From NCBI RefSeq assembly GCF_030546805.1, contig NZ_JAUOPC010000004.1, positions 124,001 to 188,000 on the forward strand: a stretch of DNA of 64,000 bases. Direction: 5' to 3'. Shown here piece by piece: positions 10,201 to 18,212 of this stretch. This DNA comes from Cyclobacterium sp. 1_MG-2023 (lineage in GTDB: Bacteria; Bacteroidota; Bacteroidia; Cytophagales; Cyclobacteriaceae). Both the position numbers and the translations under genes were made by a program. The notes under the pieces are model-generated. The model was not told where the DNA came from and made no database searches. It saw nothing but the letters and a program-made list of their open reading frames with translations. Numbering within the stretch: position 1 is the stretch's first letter; each line of letters starts with the position of its first letter.

Positions 10201-11564
10201 AAAATAGCTGAATGCATCATTTTAGAGGCCCCGGAATAGGTAATCTTATCGATCAATCCTTGTCTTTCGTTTTTGGGTAAGTGTAAAAGCTTTGAACGCT
10301 CCGCAGTGATTGTATAAGCAATAAATTCTACAATGATTACCGCCCCATCTATTATGATTCCAAAGTCAATGGCCCCAAGACTCATCAAATTGGCATCTAC
10401 TCCGAAGATATTCATAAGTGACAAGGCGAATAACAAGCACATAGGAATAACAGATGCCACAACCAGGCCGGATCTGAGATTGCCCAACAAGAGAACTACC
10501 ACAAAAATCACAATCAAACAGCCAAGGATAAGGTTTTCTGCGATGGTATAAGTTGTTTTGCCTATTAGCTCACTTCTTTCTAAAAAAGGATTGATGCTAA
10601 TGCCAGGTGGGAGGGCTGGGGATATTTCATTTACCCTTTCTTTTACAGCGTTGATAACTTCTTTGGAATCAGCTCCTTTCAACATCATTACTTGCCCCAG
10701 CACTTTTTCTCCTTCACCATTGCCTGTAATTGCTCCAAAACGGGTTGCTTTTCCAAAACCTACGGTAGCCACATCTCTGATAAAAATAGGAGTACCATTT
10801 CTATTTTCTATCACTATATTTTCAATGTCTTCTATAGAACTTGCCAGTCCTTCCCCTCTTACAAAATAAGCCTGATTGGTTTTTTCAATATAACCACCCC
10901 CTGCTATGCTGTTGTTTTTCTCCAGCACCTCAAATGTTTGTGCCACAGTAAGGTTGAGACTCCTGAGTTTTTCCGGATTAATTGCTACTTCATACTGTTT
11001 CAAATAGCCTCCCCAAGTATTGACCTCAATAACACCGGGAATTCCGGAGAGTTGGCGTTTGATAATCCAATCTTGTATGGTTCTTATTTCCGTTAAAGAA
11101 TATTGATCTTTATAAGCAGAATCTACTTCAACAACATATTGATATATTTCCCCTAGACCTGATGAAATTGGTCCCATAAAAGGCTGACCAAAACCTGCAG
11201 GGATTTTTTCTTCTGCTGCTTTGATTTTTTCAGCAATAAGTTGTCGGGGTAGATAAGTGCCTATTTCATCATCAAATACCACCGTCACTACTGAAAGGCC
11301 AAATTTAGACACCGAACGGATTTCTTTCACATTGGGTAAATTGGCCATCTCCAATTCTATTGGGTAGGTTAAAAACTTCTCAACATCTTCCGTTGCAAGG
11401 TTTCTAGAGGTGGTGATCACTTGAACCTGGTTGTTGGTGATGTCCGGAACCGCACCAATTGGAATTTCAGATAGAGAATAAGTGCCGGAGGCAATTACAG
11501 CTGCTGAAAAAAGAAGTACGATCAATTTATGTCGTATGCTGTACTGAATAATTCGCTCTAACAT
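7230..11564 (-). CDS. CzcA-type heavy-metal RND pump fused to a TolC/CzcC-type outer-membrane factor
   Basis: 1444 residues, about 400 longer than a CzcA/CusA pump. Residues 1 to ~1040 are a full RND transporter with 12 expected membrane helices and two large periplasmic loops. Helix 4 carries DFGIIIDGAVIIVE with Asp400, Asp406 and Glu413, the proton-relay pattern of the CzcA (Zn/Co/Cd/Ni) class rather than the CusA class. After the last helix a basic stretch (PKSKLLK) and a hydrophobic segment end in SQAQ near residue 1064, looking like a signal peptide. Residues ~1065-1444 are an outer-membrane factor (LEKAVEIALENNLGLKASQQ and a second long-helix repeat). Such fusions occur in Bacteroidota. 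It is first in the operon with the adaptor. Confidence 0.9.
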   Translation of the reverse strand: MLERIIQYSIRHKLIVLLFSAAVIASGTYSLSEIPIGAVPDITNNQVQVITTSRNLATEDVEKFLTYPIELEMANLPNVKEIRSVSKFGLSVVTVVFDDEIGTYLPRQLIAEKIKAAEEKIPAGFGQPFMGPISSGLGEIYQYVVEVDSAYKDQYSLTEIRTIQDWIIKRQLSGIPGVIEVNTWGGYLKQYEVAINPEKLRSLNLTVAQTFEVLEKNNSIAGGGYIEKTNQAYFVRGEGLASSIEDIENIVIENRNGTPIFIRDVATVGFGKATRFGAITGNGEGEKVLGQVMMLKGADSKEVINAVKERVNEISPALPPGISINPFLERSELIGKTTYTIAENLILGCLIVIFVVVLLLGNLRSGLVVASVIPMCLLFALSLMNIFGVDANLMSLGAIDFGIIIDGAVIIVEFIAYTITAERSKLLHLPKNERQGLIDKITYSGASKMMHSAIFGQLIIIIVFIPILSLVGVEGKMFRPMALVFCFALIGAIIFCFTYVPVMASLFIRPSDPNKKNISSGLIAFLENRYRPAIIWALRKKKIVIGMAVALMVSAGILFSQMGGEFIPTLDEGDFVIQPVLKTGTSLSNTIEIITRMEKIIQEFPEVDQVVSRIGAAEVPTDPMSMEESDIIIKLIPRDEWVTAESKDDLANKFKEALSEIPGVDYEFTQPIEMRFNELITGVRADLAIKIFGEDLDILYEKGLEVGKAIQNVEGAVDISVEKIAGLPQMSVKYDRQKIAKYGLNVADLNNILTMGFAGKSAGTIFEGEKKFDLVIRYDEKHRKDIDNIETASIQLPNGSQLPLREFAEITYTKGPAQISRDNTKRRIVVGVNVRNRDLESVVVDVQEIIQNKIDLPVGYTIDYGGQFENLKTAKDRLLVAVPIALLLIFILLYFAFKSVKEALLIYSAIPMATVGGVALLYIRDLPFSISAGVGFIALFGIAVLNGIILIEEFKALKAKGVNDINRRILLGTKSRLRPVLLTAATDALGFLPMAISTAAGAEVQRPLATVVVGGLITSTILTLIVLPILYAIFDKERPLPKSKLLKIAFPVLLILSLPIISQAQEREIELEKAVEIALENNLGLKASQQRIDQSEQLIGSAIDIDKTELFYSKDQNNLAPNNLPLNVWGIQQYLQFPTIYGAQKKVMQDKSQLVKDQFQMDQYLITKEVSKSYYEIIYWQEMLKNYIYLDSLYSQFQHAAGRRFDQGESNYLEKLTADTKRKEISLMLNQIKESINRSYIELNQWLQSDTDYRVVEENLKRIPLSPLDSASHPVINYYADAMNLWASNYKLEKQRLLPDLNLSVFQGMNNGIGRQTYSGFHVGVALPLWFGYQKSKIEAAKTQTKIIASARNNYLIQLRSKYNALLSDLRQFEKELIYYEETGKKLSEETLFHANKAYQNGEINFLQYTQFLENSKTIESNYLRYLFQYNETVLEANYLMNYK

Positions 11565-11631
11565 TGTGACAAAGAATTATAATGAATGCCTAAAGATAAA
11601 AAGTCAATACCATGTCTTTTCTCAATCTTTT

Positions 11632-11648
11632 CTTAAGATTAGCTTAAA
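11632..11648 (-). promoter_or_regulatory. Candidate response-regulator box upstream of the efflux operon
   Basis: On the gene strand this reads TTTAAGCTAATCTTAAG, a direct repeat TTAAG-N6-TTAAG (11-bp period), about 68-84 bases before the pump start. A near-identical box lies in front of the response regulator gene. OmpR-family regulators bind such head-to-tail half-sites. Assignment to the adjacent regulator is inference. Confidence 0.65.
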
Positions 11649-11800
11649 ATATTGCGCTAGGGTACGTCCCATGCAATTTGATTCCTAAAAACCGACAATA
11701 TCAAGAGGAAAAGTACCTGTAATGCGCGGTTGGCAGGTTAAATTTTCACTAATATGGTGCAATTATATATTTATTATTCAAGCACCAAGTCCTATTCAAA

Positions 11801-13192
11801 CTAAGCCTGTATGATTGCCGAAGGAAATAATAGAAGAATGGTAGTTCCCTTACCTTTTTTGCTAAGAATAGAAATTTTCACCTGATATAAATCACATAGT
11901 TTTTTCACAATGGAAAGGCCTAGACCAGCACCATTTATTCTTCCCAACGCATGACTTTCTCCTCGAAAAAACGGCTGATAAATGTTTTTTAATTCTTCTT
12001 CAGATATTCCAATGCCTTGATCATTGATCTCTAAGCATATGCCTTGCTTTTCTTGTGTTAAAACCAAGCTTATTTCTTGATTGTCAAGGGAATATTTTAA
12101 GGCATTCTGAATTAGGTTTTCAATGATGATAGAAACAGATTTTTCATTGGCTTTTATAAAGCCCTTATTTTCAAGTTTTTCTTTTAATGTTATGCTTCGT
12201 GCCGGATTATGTTTTTGGGTGGAGTCAATGATGTCTTCCACTAGAAATTTTAAATCAACTTCTTCATTTTTATGGATTCCTTTTTGGAATCTTGCCAATG
12301 TCAACAATTGATCTAAAATAGCATTTAGCTTATCAATGATAAGAATTCCATCTTTAATCTTAGAAATGTATTCTTCCTGAGTTCTAGGTTTCCTTATCAA
12401 AACCTCAAAATTCCCTTTTAATACCGCCAAGGGTGTCCTAAGCTCATGAGAAGCATCTGAAGTAAACTGTTTCTCCCTTAAAACTCCTTCTTCCACCCTT
12501 TCCAATAGATGATTGATAGAAACTGATAGACTGTTAATTTCATCCTTATACTTGAGGGTTGGCAGCCTTTCATTAAGGTTGTCCTTAGTGATAATTTCTG
12601 CTTTCCTAGTAATATCAATTATGGGTTGAATACTTTTGGAAGCAAGCCACCTTAAGGTTAGAAAAAGGAATAGTAAAACAAATGGGTAAAGTAGAAATAA
12701 AACTGTTTTGAGGTTGTTAAGTAGGGATTTGGAATCTTCAAATGATGTGGCGAGCAAAAGGTATCCGGTCAATTCTCCTTCGGTCAATAATTCGACCTGC
12801 ATTTGCCGTACTTCTTGTCCATTTAAGGTTAGGTTAAATCCTTGATTAACCGAAGCGGTACCGGGTTTAAAATAGAGGCTGTTGCTTCCCAAATTAGGAG
12901 ACTTGTCCATGGGGTGTCCATGCTTATCAACGATTTCTATAAAAATAGGATTGAAATTTATCTCTTTGTGTTCCTCTTCCTCCCATTCTCCTTTGTGAGC
13001 AAATTTTATTTGACCATCCTCTATTTTAATTTGATTGACATGTTTATTGGTTTCATTTTCAAGGTTGTTGTCAATATTTTCCAAAACGGTAGATCTGACT
13101 ACTTGGTAAATAAGTAAAAAGGACATCAACACCATTAAGGCAGATGCCATGGTTAACTTAAATGAAAGCCTGTTTTTATATGTTCTTTTCAT
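11801..13192 (-). CDS. Membrane sensor histidine kinase (CusS/CzcS-like)
   Basis: 463 residues: TM1 about 12-34, periplasmic domain 35-162, TM2 about 163-183, HAMP 185-238, HisKA with the phospho-acceptor His249 in SDASHELRTPLAVL, and HATPase with N box NLIQNALKYS, G1 DQGIGISEE and G2 GAGLGLSIV. The periplasmic loop contains a cluster HKGEWEEEEHKE (66-77) and HGHPMD (91-96), rich in His and Glu and suitable for metal binding. The gene starts 4 bases inside the response regulator end and lies just upstream of the efflux operon, so it is the likely metal sensor for that pump. The ligand identity is inferred. Confidence 0.9.
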   Translation of the reverse strand: MKRTYKNRLSFKLTMASALMVLMSFLLIYQVVRSTVLENIDNNLENETNKHVNQIKIEDGQIKFAHKGEWEEEEHKEINFNPIFIEIVDKHGHPMDKSPNLGSNSLYFKPGTASVNQGFNLTLNGQEVRQMQVELLTEGELTGYLLLATSFEDSKSLLNNLKTVLFLLYPFVLLFLFLTLRWLASKSIQPIIDITRKAEIITKDNLNERLPTLKYKDEINSLSVSINHLLERVEEGVLREKQFTSDASHELRTPLAVLKGNFEVLIRKPRTQEEYISKIKDGILIIDKLNAILDQLLTLARFQKGIHKNEEVDLKFLVEDIIDSTQKHNPARSITLKEKLENKGFIKANEKSVSIIIENLIQNALKYSLDNQEISLVLTQEKQGICLEINDQGIGISEEELKNIYQPFFRGESHALGRINGAGLGLSIVKKLCDLYQVKISILSKKGKGTTILLLFPSAIIQA

Positions 13193-13857
13193 TCCTCTCT
13201 AGCCATATAACCTACACCTCTGATCGTTTGAATGTAATTGTTGTCTTTTGTTAAGCCCAGTTTTTTTCTGAGGGAATTAATGAATACATCAATTACTCCT
13301 GTATCATAATCAAAGTGTATGTCCCAAACACTCTCAATGATTCTACTTCTCCTGCAAACTTTGTTTTTATGGCGGATGAGGTATTCCAGAAGTGCAAATT
13401 CTTTTTGGGTCAATACCACCTCTTTCCCATTGACTTCTACCCGGTGGTTTTCAGTAAATAAACCTATGGGGCCTAAATTTAATGACAATTGATCCTCAGA
13501 TTGAGATCTAAATTGAACCCTTATTCGGGCCAATAATTCTTCAAAATTAAAAGGTTTACGGATATAGTCGTTCGCTCCGGTTTGTAATGCAAAAATGGCT
13601 TCGTCTGAGGTGTCTTTTGCTGTAAGAAAAAGGATTGGTGTACTAGGGAATTCCTTTCTAAACCGTCTTGTAATTTCTATCCCACTCATGCCCGGTAACA
13701 TCCAGTCCACTAAAAGGATATCGTAATATCCTTCCAGAGCCATTTCTAAACCTTCTTTGCCATTCTCGGCAATATCCACAGCATAGGCCTCTTCTTCCAG
13801 TCCTTGTTTCAAAAAGCCTGAAATTCCCGGTTCGTCTTCAATTATTAAAATCCTCAT
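13189..13857 (-). CDS. OmpR-family response regulator (CusR/CzcR-like)
   Basis: 222 residues. The receiver domain (1-115) has the acidic pocket IIEDEP, the phospho-acceptor Asp51 in LLVDWMLPGMSG, the switch Thr in LFLTAKD and the Lys in YIRKPFNFEEL. The C-terminal winged helix (about 125-220) matches the Trans_reg_C fold (LTQKEFALLEYLIRHKNKVCRR, ending in IQTIRGVGYMA). Its stop overlaps the kinase start. A TTAAG-N6-TTAAG box 108-124 bases upstream suggests autoregulation, and the same box precedes the pump operon. Confidence 0.93.
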   Translation of the reverse strand: MRILIIEDEPGISGFLKQGLEEEAYAVDIAENGKEGLEMALEGYYDILLVDWMLPGMSGIEITRRFRKEFPSTPILFLTAKDTSDEAIFALQTGANDYIRKPFNFEELLARIRVQFRSQSEDQLSLNLGPIGLFTENHRVEVNGKEVVLTQKEFALLEYLIRHKNKVCRRSRIIESVWDIHFDYDTGVIDVFINSLRKKLGLTKDNNYIQTIRGVGYMAREE

Positions 13858-14259
13858 CCTAATATGCTTTTAAGAATCCACATGCCGGTTTTTAGTCCTC
13901 CCATTCTTGGAGGATGCACCAAGGGTTCTTATAAAGCAAATTAACAGTTTCTTTCTTAAGATTTGCTTAAAGGATTATTAATGTAGTCTAAAATAAAAAA
14001 AAGACTAGGTAATTTCCGAAGTTTTACCTGCAGCAATAAATGAATTCTATTGGGTTTCTAATTAATTTGCTCGTCCCTATATATTCAAATTAATATCACC
14101 ATTTTAAATTCCTAGACCATTGACTGACCTGTCTAAAAACGCTGCAGCTGTCGTGTAAAGAGGTTTAGATTCAATGGTTTAAAAGCTTCATTCGGAGAGG
14201 AAAGGATTTAAATTAAGTTATCGTAGCTTTATTTGTTTTCAAAAAAAACCAAGGATCCA
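13858..14259. other. Intergenic region upstream of the response regulator
   Basis: About 400 bases without a plausible gene. It holds the regulator box at 13965-13981 and the presumed promoter of the two-component operon. The left part contains a CCTCC...GGAGG short inverted repeat near 13897-13914. The remainder towards the methyltransferase stop is AT-rich with no terminator-like hairpin that I could identify. Confidence 0.6.
13965..13981 (-). promoter_or_regulatory. Candidate response-regulator box upstream of the two-component operon
   Basis: On the gene strand TTTAAGCAAATCTTAAG, TTAAG-N6-TTAAG with 11-bp period, matching the box before the efflux operon at 16 of 17 positions. A TTG triplet (CAA on the plus strand at 13937-13939) follows at almost the same spacing (27-28 bases) as in the efflux promoter, which would place the box over the -33 region. 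Confidence 0.65.
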
Positions 14260-14931
14260 TTAATCTTTAAAATTATGAACAACAAAAGACTTGGTCATAC
14301 CCATAAATCTTTCTCTGGTAAGTTTACTGAGAGGAAACAATTCTTTCATATCTTTTTTTGACAGTAAAAGAATTTCATCAAGGTATTGCCGAGCCTCTTT
14401 CGTAGACCATTTTTTTAACCTGCTGAATTTGGTTTTGGTCAGGATAAAAAACCTGATGTTTTTTGGAATAAACTGAAAATAAGGCAATAAATAGTGGGGC
14501 TCTATGAAAAAATATTTATTGGGGGTTTGAACATAATGGTACCTTCCCACCCTTACTATTTCCTCTGCCATTTTTTTTTGTTGCGTTTTGTTGTAAAGGT
14601 GCTCAATTACTGAATTAGAAAATACAATATCAAAGGAGTTGTTTTTAAAGGCAGATAAATTTGTTCCATCACCCTTGATGATTTCAAAGTTTGTATAATT
14701 TGATTTTCCGGCCTGAAGATTTAAAATGGTAATGTGTATGCCTGGAACATTGGCCAAGCCCGCATTTATCCAGAAGCCTTCGTAACCTCCGACATCCAGT
14801 ATATTAATGGGTTTTTTTAATTGTTGTATTTGATTCTTGAATAATGCCATTCGCTTTTGGCGAAAATTATTCCCTAAAGAGTTTTGTACCGAGGAATCGC
14901 TAAATGCCCAAGATTTGAAATTTTTGATCAT
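14260..14931 (-). CDS. SAM-dependent class I methyltransferase
   Basis: 223 residues. SAM-binding motif I is ILDVGGYEGFW, followed by an acidic strand end, motif II KGDGTNL, and the Methyltransf_11-type segment FDIVFSNSVIEHL. The C-terminal ~100 residues (PHYLLPYFQFIPKNIRFF) are hydrophobic/aromatic and may position a lipid or glycan substrate. The nearest family description is a generic type-11 methyltransferase. It is isolated between large AT-rich gaps, so neighbours give no hint of substrate. Confidence 0.78.
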   Translation of the reverse strand: MIKNFKSWAFSDSSVQNSLGNNFRQKRMALFKNQIQQLKKPINILDVGGYEGFWINAGLANVPGIHITILNLQAGKSNYTNFEIIKGDGTNLSAFKNNSFDIVFSNSVIEHLYNKTQQKKMAEEIVRVGRYHYVQTPNKYFFIEPHYLLPYFQFIPKNIRFFILTKTKFSRLKKWSTKEARQYLDEILLLSKKDMKELFPLSKLTRERFMGMTKSFVVHNFKD

Positions 14932-15430
14932 AGATTTTAATTATTAAAACGCAACCGTTTTAATAAATTTGGTTATATGGGGTTTTCCGAATTAAAGTGT
15001 TTAAGGCCAATAATAAATTGAATTTAAACGCTTATCATCAGCCTAAGTGGCTTCCTTATTTTTTATGGTTATGTTAAGTGTATCTAAAAGCCCGAAAACC
15101 GGCTTCTTTTTTTAACTTTCTACTTAAGTCTCAAAATTAAGGCCATTTATTCTTTTTTAAGAAATAACTAAAAAGTTTTTGATGAAATGAAGGCTCAAGT
15201 CATATCATTTCCCCAAACTGTTTTGATTTTTCTATAATAGATGTTGATAAATTATAGAACATGAAACCTTTAAATTTATTGCAAATTCAATTTGCTCGTC
15301 AGTATGTTAAGAAATATTTAATTTGGAAAAGTTAGAGGTGTACCCCTAATATCCTAAAATAGAGCAGTGTTTAATAATTTTCTTTAATATAAATGCTAAA
15401 AAATAAGATTAAAATGTACCGTTATTTTTT
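14932..15430. other. AT-rich intergenic region, no gene seen
   Basis: About 500 bases between the proBA terminator and the methyltransferase start. Stop codons are frequent in all frames and I see no RNA gene or repeat. It probably contains the minus-strand promoter of the methyltransferase gene. Confidence 0.5.
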
Positions 15431-15484
15431 ATAAAAAAAATGAGAATTGGATAGTGTTGAATTATTTTCAACACTATCCAATTC
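15431..15484 (-). terminator. Rho-independent terminator of the proBA operon
   Basis: A perfect 17-bp hairpin (15444-15460 with 15468-15484, 7-base loop). On the minus strand it is followed by a T-rich tract (plus-strand A-run at 15432-15440). It lies 50 bases after the proA stop. Confidence 0.92.
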
Positions 15485-15533
15485 CCGTTCATTGATTTCT
15501 TGCTATTCTAATATCAAAAGTTCCTCCAAGGAT

Positions 15534-16784
15534 TTAATTTCTAACCTGGCCTGTACCTTTGATGATCCATTTATAGGAGGTCATTTCCTCCAGAGCCATG
15601 GGGCCCCTGGCATGTAACTTTTGGGTACTTATGCCAATTTCTGCCCCAAGGCCAAATTGAGCTCCATCAGTAAAAGCAGTGGAAGCATTCGCATAAACTG
15701 CTGCTGCATCAACAGCTTTTAAAAAGAGATTGATGGTCTTTTCGTCCTCAGCAATGATGGCTTCACTGTGTTTACTGCTATACTTGGCGATGTGTTCTAA
15801 AGCTTCGTTGGTGTCAGAGACTATTTTTAGAGACATTTTCATGGAAAGAAATTCTGTGCCAAAGTGCTCTTGTTCTGCTTGATACAAAAGGTTTTCAGGA
15901 TATTTCCCTTCCAATTCTTTGTAGGCTTGAGGGTCTGCATAAATGGTCACCTCTTTTTTTGCCAATGGTAAGGTCATTGCCTCCAAGTCACTTATGCGAC
16001 TTTGGTTTACCAATAAGCAATCGAGGGCATTGCATACACTAACTCTCCTAGTTTTTGCATTGCAAATGATTTCGGCACCTTTTTCAAGATTGGCTGACTG
16101 GTCAAAATAGGTATGTACTATACCTGCTCCTGTCTCTATCACAGGTACTTTGGAATGCTCTCTTACATAGTCAATAAGCCCCTGACTTCCTCGTGGGATG
16201 ATCATGTCGACAAAACCAACAGCTTGTAATAAAGATTTTGTAGCTTCCCTTCCCGCCGGAAGAAGGCTGACGATATCCGTAGAGACCTTATTTTTTTTAA
16301 GTACTTTATGAATAACATCTACTATGCATGAATTGGATGCAAAGGCATCCGATCCCCCTTTGAGAACAAGGGCATTTCCCGTTTTCAGACACAGACTGAA
16401 AACATCGAAAGTAACATTGGGCCTGGATTCATAAATAATGCCAATGACACCAATAGGAACCCTGATCTTTTTAAGTTCCAGGCCATTGTCCAAGGTTTTT
16501 TCTGATATTATTTCTCCAAGTGGAGAATCCAGTTTGGCTACATTGATAAGATCACTGGCTATTTCTTCTAACCTTTCCTCCGTTAATTTTAGCCTATCAT
16601 ATTTTGGGTCTTTTGGATTCATGCGGTCTAAATCCTCCTGGTTGGCATCCAAAATTTCCGGAGTGTATTTGATGGCTGCCATTGCCAAATCATCTAATAT
16701 CTTATTTATTTTATCTTCTGATAGCAAGGAAAGGTCTCTGCTTGCGGCCAGTGTTTTTACAAATAAGTCTTCCTGATTGTTCAT
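15534..16784 (-). CDS. proA: Gamma-glutamyl phosphate reductase (glutamate-5-semialdehyde dehydrogenase)
   Basis: 416 residues, normal ProA length. It shows the family segments [43 protein letters not shown], and the catalytic cysteine in [14 protein letters not shown], ending with [14 protein letters not shown]. The enzyme reduces gamma-glutamyl phosphate with NADPH to glutamate semialdehyde, the second step of proline synthesis. It follows proB after 29 bases and a strong terminator closes the unit. proC is not in the window. Confidence 0.96.
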   Translation of the reverse strand: MNNQEDLFVKTLAASRDLSLLSEDKINKILDDLAMAAIKYTPEILDANQEDLDRMNPKDPKYDRLKLTEERLEEIASDLINVAKLDSPLGEIISEKTLDNGLELKKIRVPIGVIGIIYESRPNVTFDVFSLCLKTGNALVLKGGSDAFASNSCIVDVIHKVLKKNKVSTDIVSLLPAGREATKSLLQAVGFVDMIIPRGSQGLIDYVREHSKVPVIETGAGIVHTYFDQSANLEKGAEIICNAKTRRVSVCNALDCLLVNQSRISDLEAMTLPLAKKEVTIYADPQAYKELEGKYPENLLYQAEQEHFGTEFLSMKMSLKIVSDTNEALEHIAKYSSKHSEAIIAEDEKTINLFLKAVDAAAVYANASTAFTDGAQFGLGAEIGISTQKLHARGPMALEEMTSYKWIIKGTGQVRN

Positions 16785-16813
16785 AAGAAATGTCTTTTAT
16801 ACCGGAATAGGTA

Positions 16814-17899
16814 TTAATTTAAGTCAGAAATGTAAAGGTAATCATAATGTACCAATGGTTTTTGTCCGCTAAGACCAATTTTCTCATTGGCGGTAATGGC
16901 ATTGTACTCAGCCTTACCCAAGCCAAGTCTTATGCCTGAGGGATCAACAATGCGTATAATGTCCCCTTTCAAGAAATCTCCTTTTATTTTTGAGATCCCA
17001 ACGGGTAACAAACTTGTGATTTTGTCGGACAATAGAGCCGTTTTAGCACCTTCATTGATGGTAACTTCTCCTTTGGAATAGTTGTCACTATGGGCGATCC
17101 ATTTTTTATGGTTGTCCTTAATTTTTCCGGGCTCAAAGTAAGTACATTTGAGTGTTTTATTAAAATAGGCAATTAATACATCGTCCTTTTTACCATTGGC
17201 TATCAGTACCTCAATACCCAAGTTGGCGGACTTTTTTGCCATGGTCATTTTTGTAAGCATTCCCCCTCTTCCGAAAGAAGATTTGTGGGTGGAGATATAT
17301 TGACTCAAATCAGGCATTTTCTGGCCTACATGCGTGATTAGCTCAGCGGAAGGGTCTGTAGGATGTCCTTTATAGATGCCGTCAACATTGGTTAGCAAAA
17401 GCAGGCTATCGGCATCTACCATGGCCGCCACCAACCCCGCCAATTCATCATTATCTGTGAACATCAATTCCGTAATGGCAACGGCGTCATTTTCATTTAT
17501 TACCGGCACCACATGATTTTTTAACAAACCATCCAAACAGTTTTTCATGTTGAGGTAATGAGCCCGATCTCTGAAATCTTCCTTTGTCACCATAAGTTGA
17601 GCAATGGGGTGACCTTGCTTAGAAAAGAGTTCTTTATACTGCCTGATGAGTTCTATTTGCCCATATGCTGCCCAAACCTGCTTCTTAGAAATTGCATCTG
17701 TTTTAGGCATTAAGGGAAGGGATTTTCTTCCAAAGGCCACAGCACCCGAAGTAACCAAAATCACTTTCAAGCCCTTTTTCAAAAGGAAGGCCATTTGATC
17801 TACTAAACCCGCCATGCGATTGAGGTCGGGACTCCCATCTTCCATGGTTAGTACATTGGAACCTATCTTGATGACAACAGTATTACTTTTACGGCTCAT
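16814..17899 (-). CDS. proB: Glutamate 5-kinase with C-terminal PUA domain
   Basis: From the ATG at 17899 (361 residues) the protein begins MSRKSNTVVIKIGSNVL, the expected kinase strand. An upstream in-frame ATG at 17944 would add 15 residues not typical of the family, and 17905 is also possible. The amino-acid kinase domain has VTSGAVAFG, NENDAVAI and FGRGGMLTKM. The PUA domain spans roughly the last 80 residues (GISKIKGDFLKGDIIRI). The enzyme phosphorylates glutamate and is the usual proline-feedback point. First gene of proBA; internal motifs intact. Confidence 0.94.
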   Translation of the reverse strand: MSRKSNTVVIKIGSNVLTMEDGSPDLNRMAGLVDQMAFLLKKGLKVILVTSGAVAFGRKSLPLMPKTDAISKKQVWAAYGQIELIRQYKELFSKQGHPIAQLMVTKEDFRDRAHYLNMKNCLDGLLKNHVVPVINENDAVAITELMFTDNDELAGLVAAMVDADSLLLLTNVDGIYKGHPTDPSAELITHVGQKMPDLSQYISTHKSSFGRGGMLTKMTMAKKSANLGIEVLIANGKKDDVLIAYFNKTLKCTYFEPGKIKDNHKKWIAHSDNYSKGEVTINEGAKTALLSDKITSLLPVGISKIKGDFLKGDIIRIVDPSGIRLGLGKAEYNAITANEKIGLSGQKPLVHYDYLYISDLN

Positions 17900-18212
17900 T
17901 TTCATTTGAAATGGTAGAATGAATGCAAAATTAGAAAGATTCATTAAATAGTCTAGCTAACAAAATTCATTTATTCAGCTATGGTATGTCTTTTTAGCCC
18001 AAATTATATTTTATATTCTAACCCTAAATGATAAAGCATTGCTTTAAGTGATAGAATATCAGTAGGTTTGCTGTTGTTTGCTTGAGGTTCTATTTATTTT
18101 AATGAAAGATTATATCCTGCTCGTGTGGATGCAAATGCCTCTAAGAGATATAATATTACCCTCCCTTTTCTGGTTTAGATTATTATTGATTACTTTGTAC
18201 AGTTGAAGGCAA
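17900..18212. other. Divergent promoter region proB / AGCS symporter
   Basis: About 310 bases between the divergent proB and symporter starts. AT-rich, with no gene, hairpin terminator or riboswitch recognised. It must hold both promoters. Confidence 0.45.

Noticed and set aside
10558-11096. Two overlapping plus-strand frames (103 and 134 codons) antisense to the czcA-like gene
   Set aside because: Shadows of the strongly conserved pump frame; no ribosome site or protein family match.
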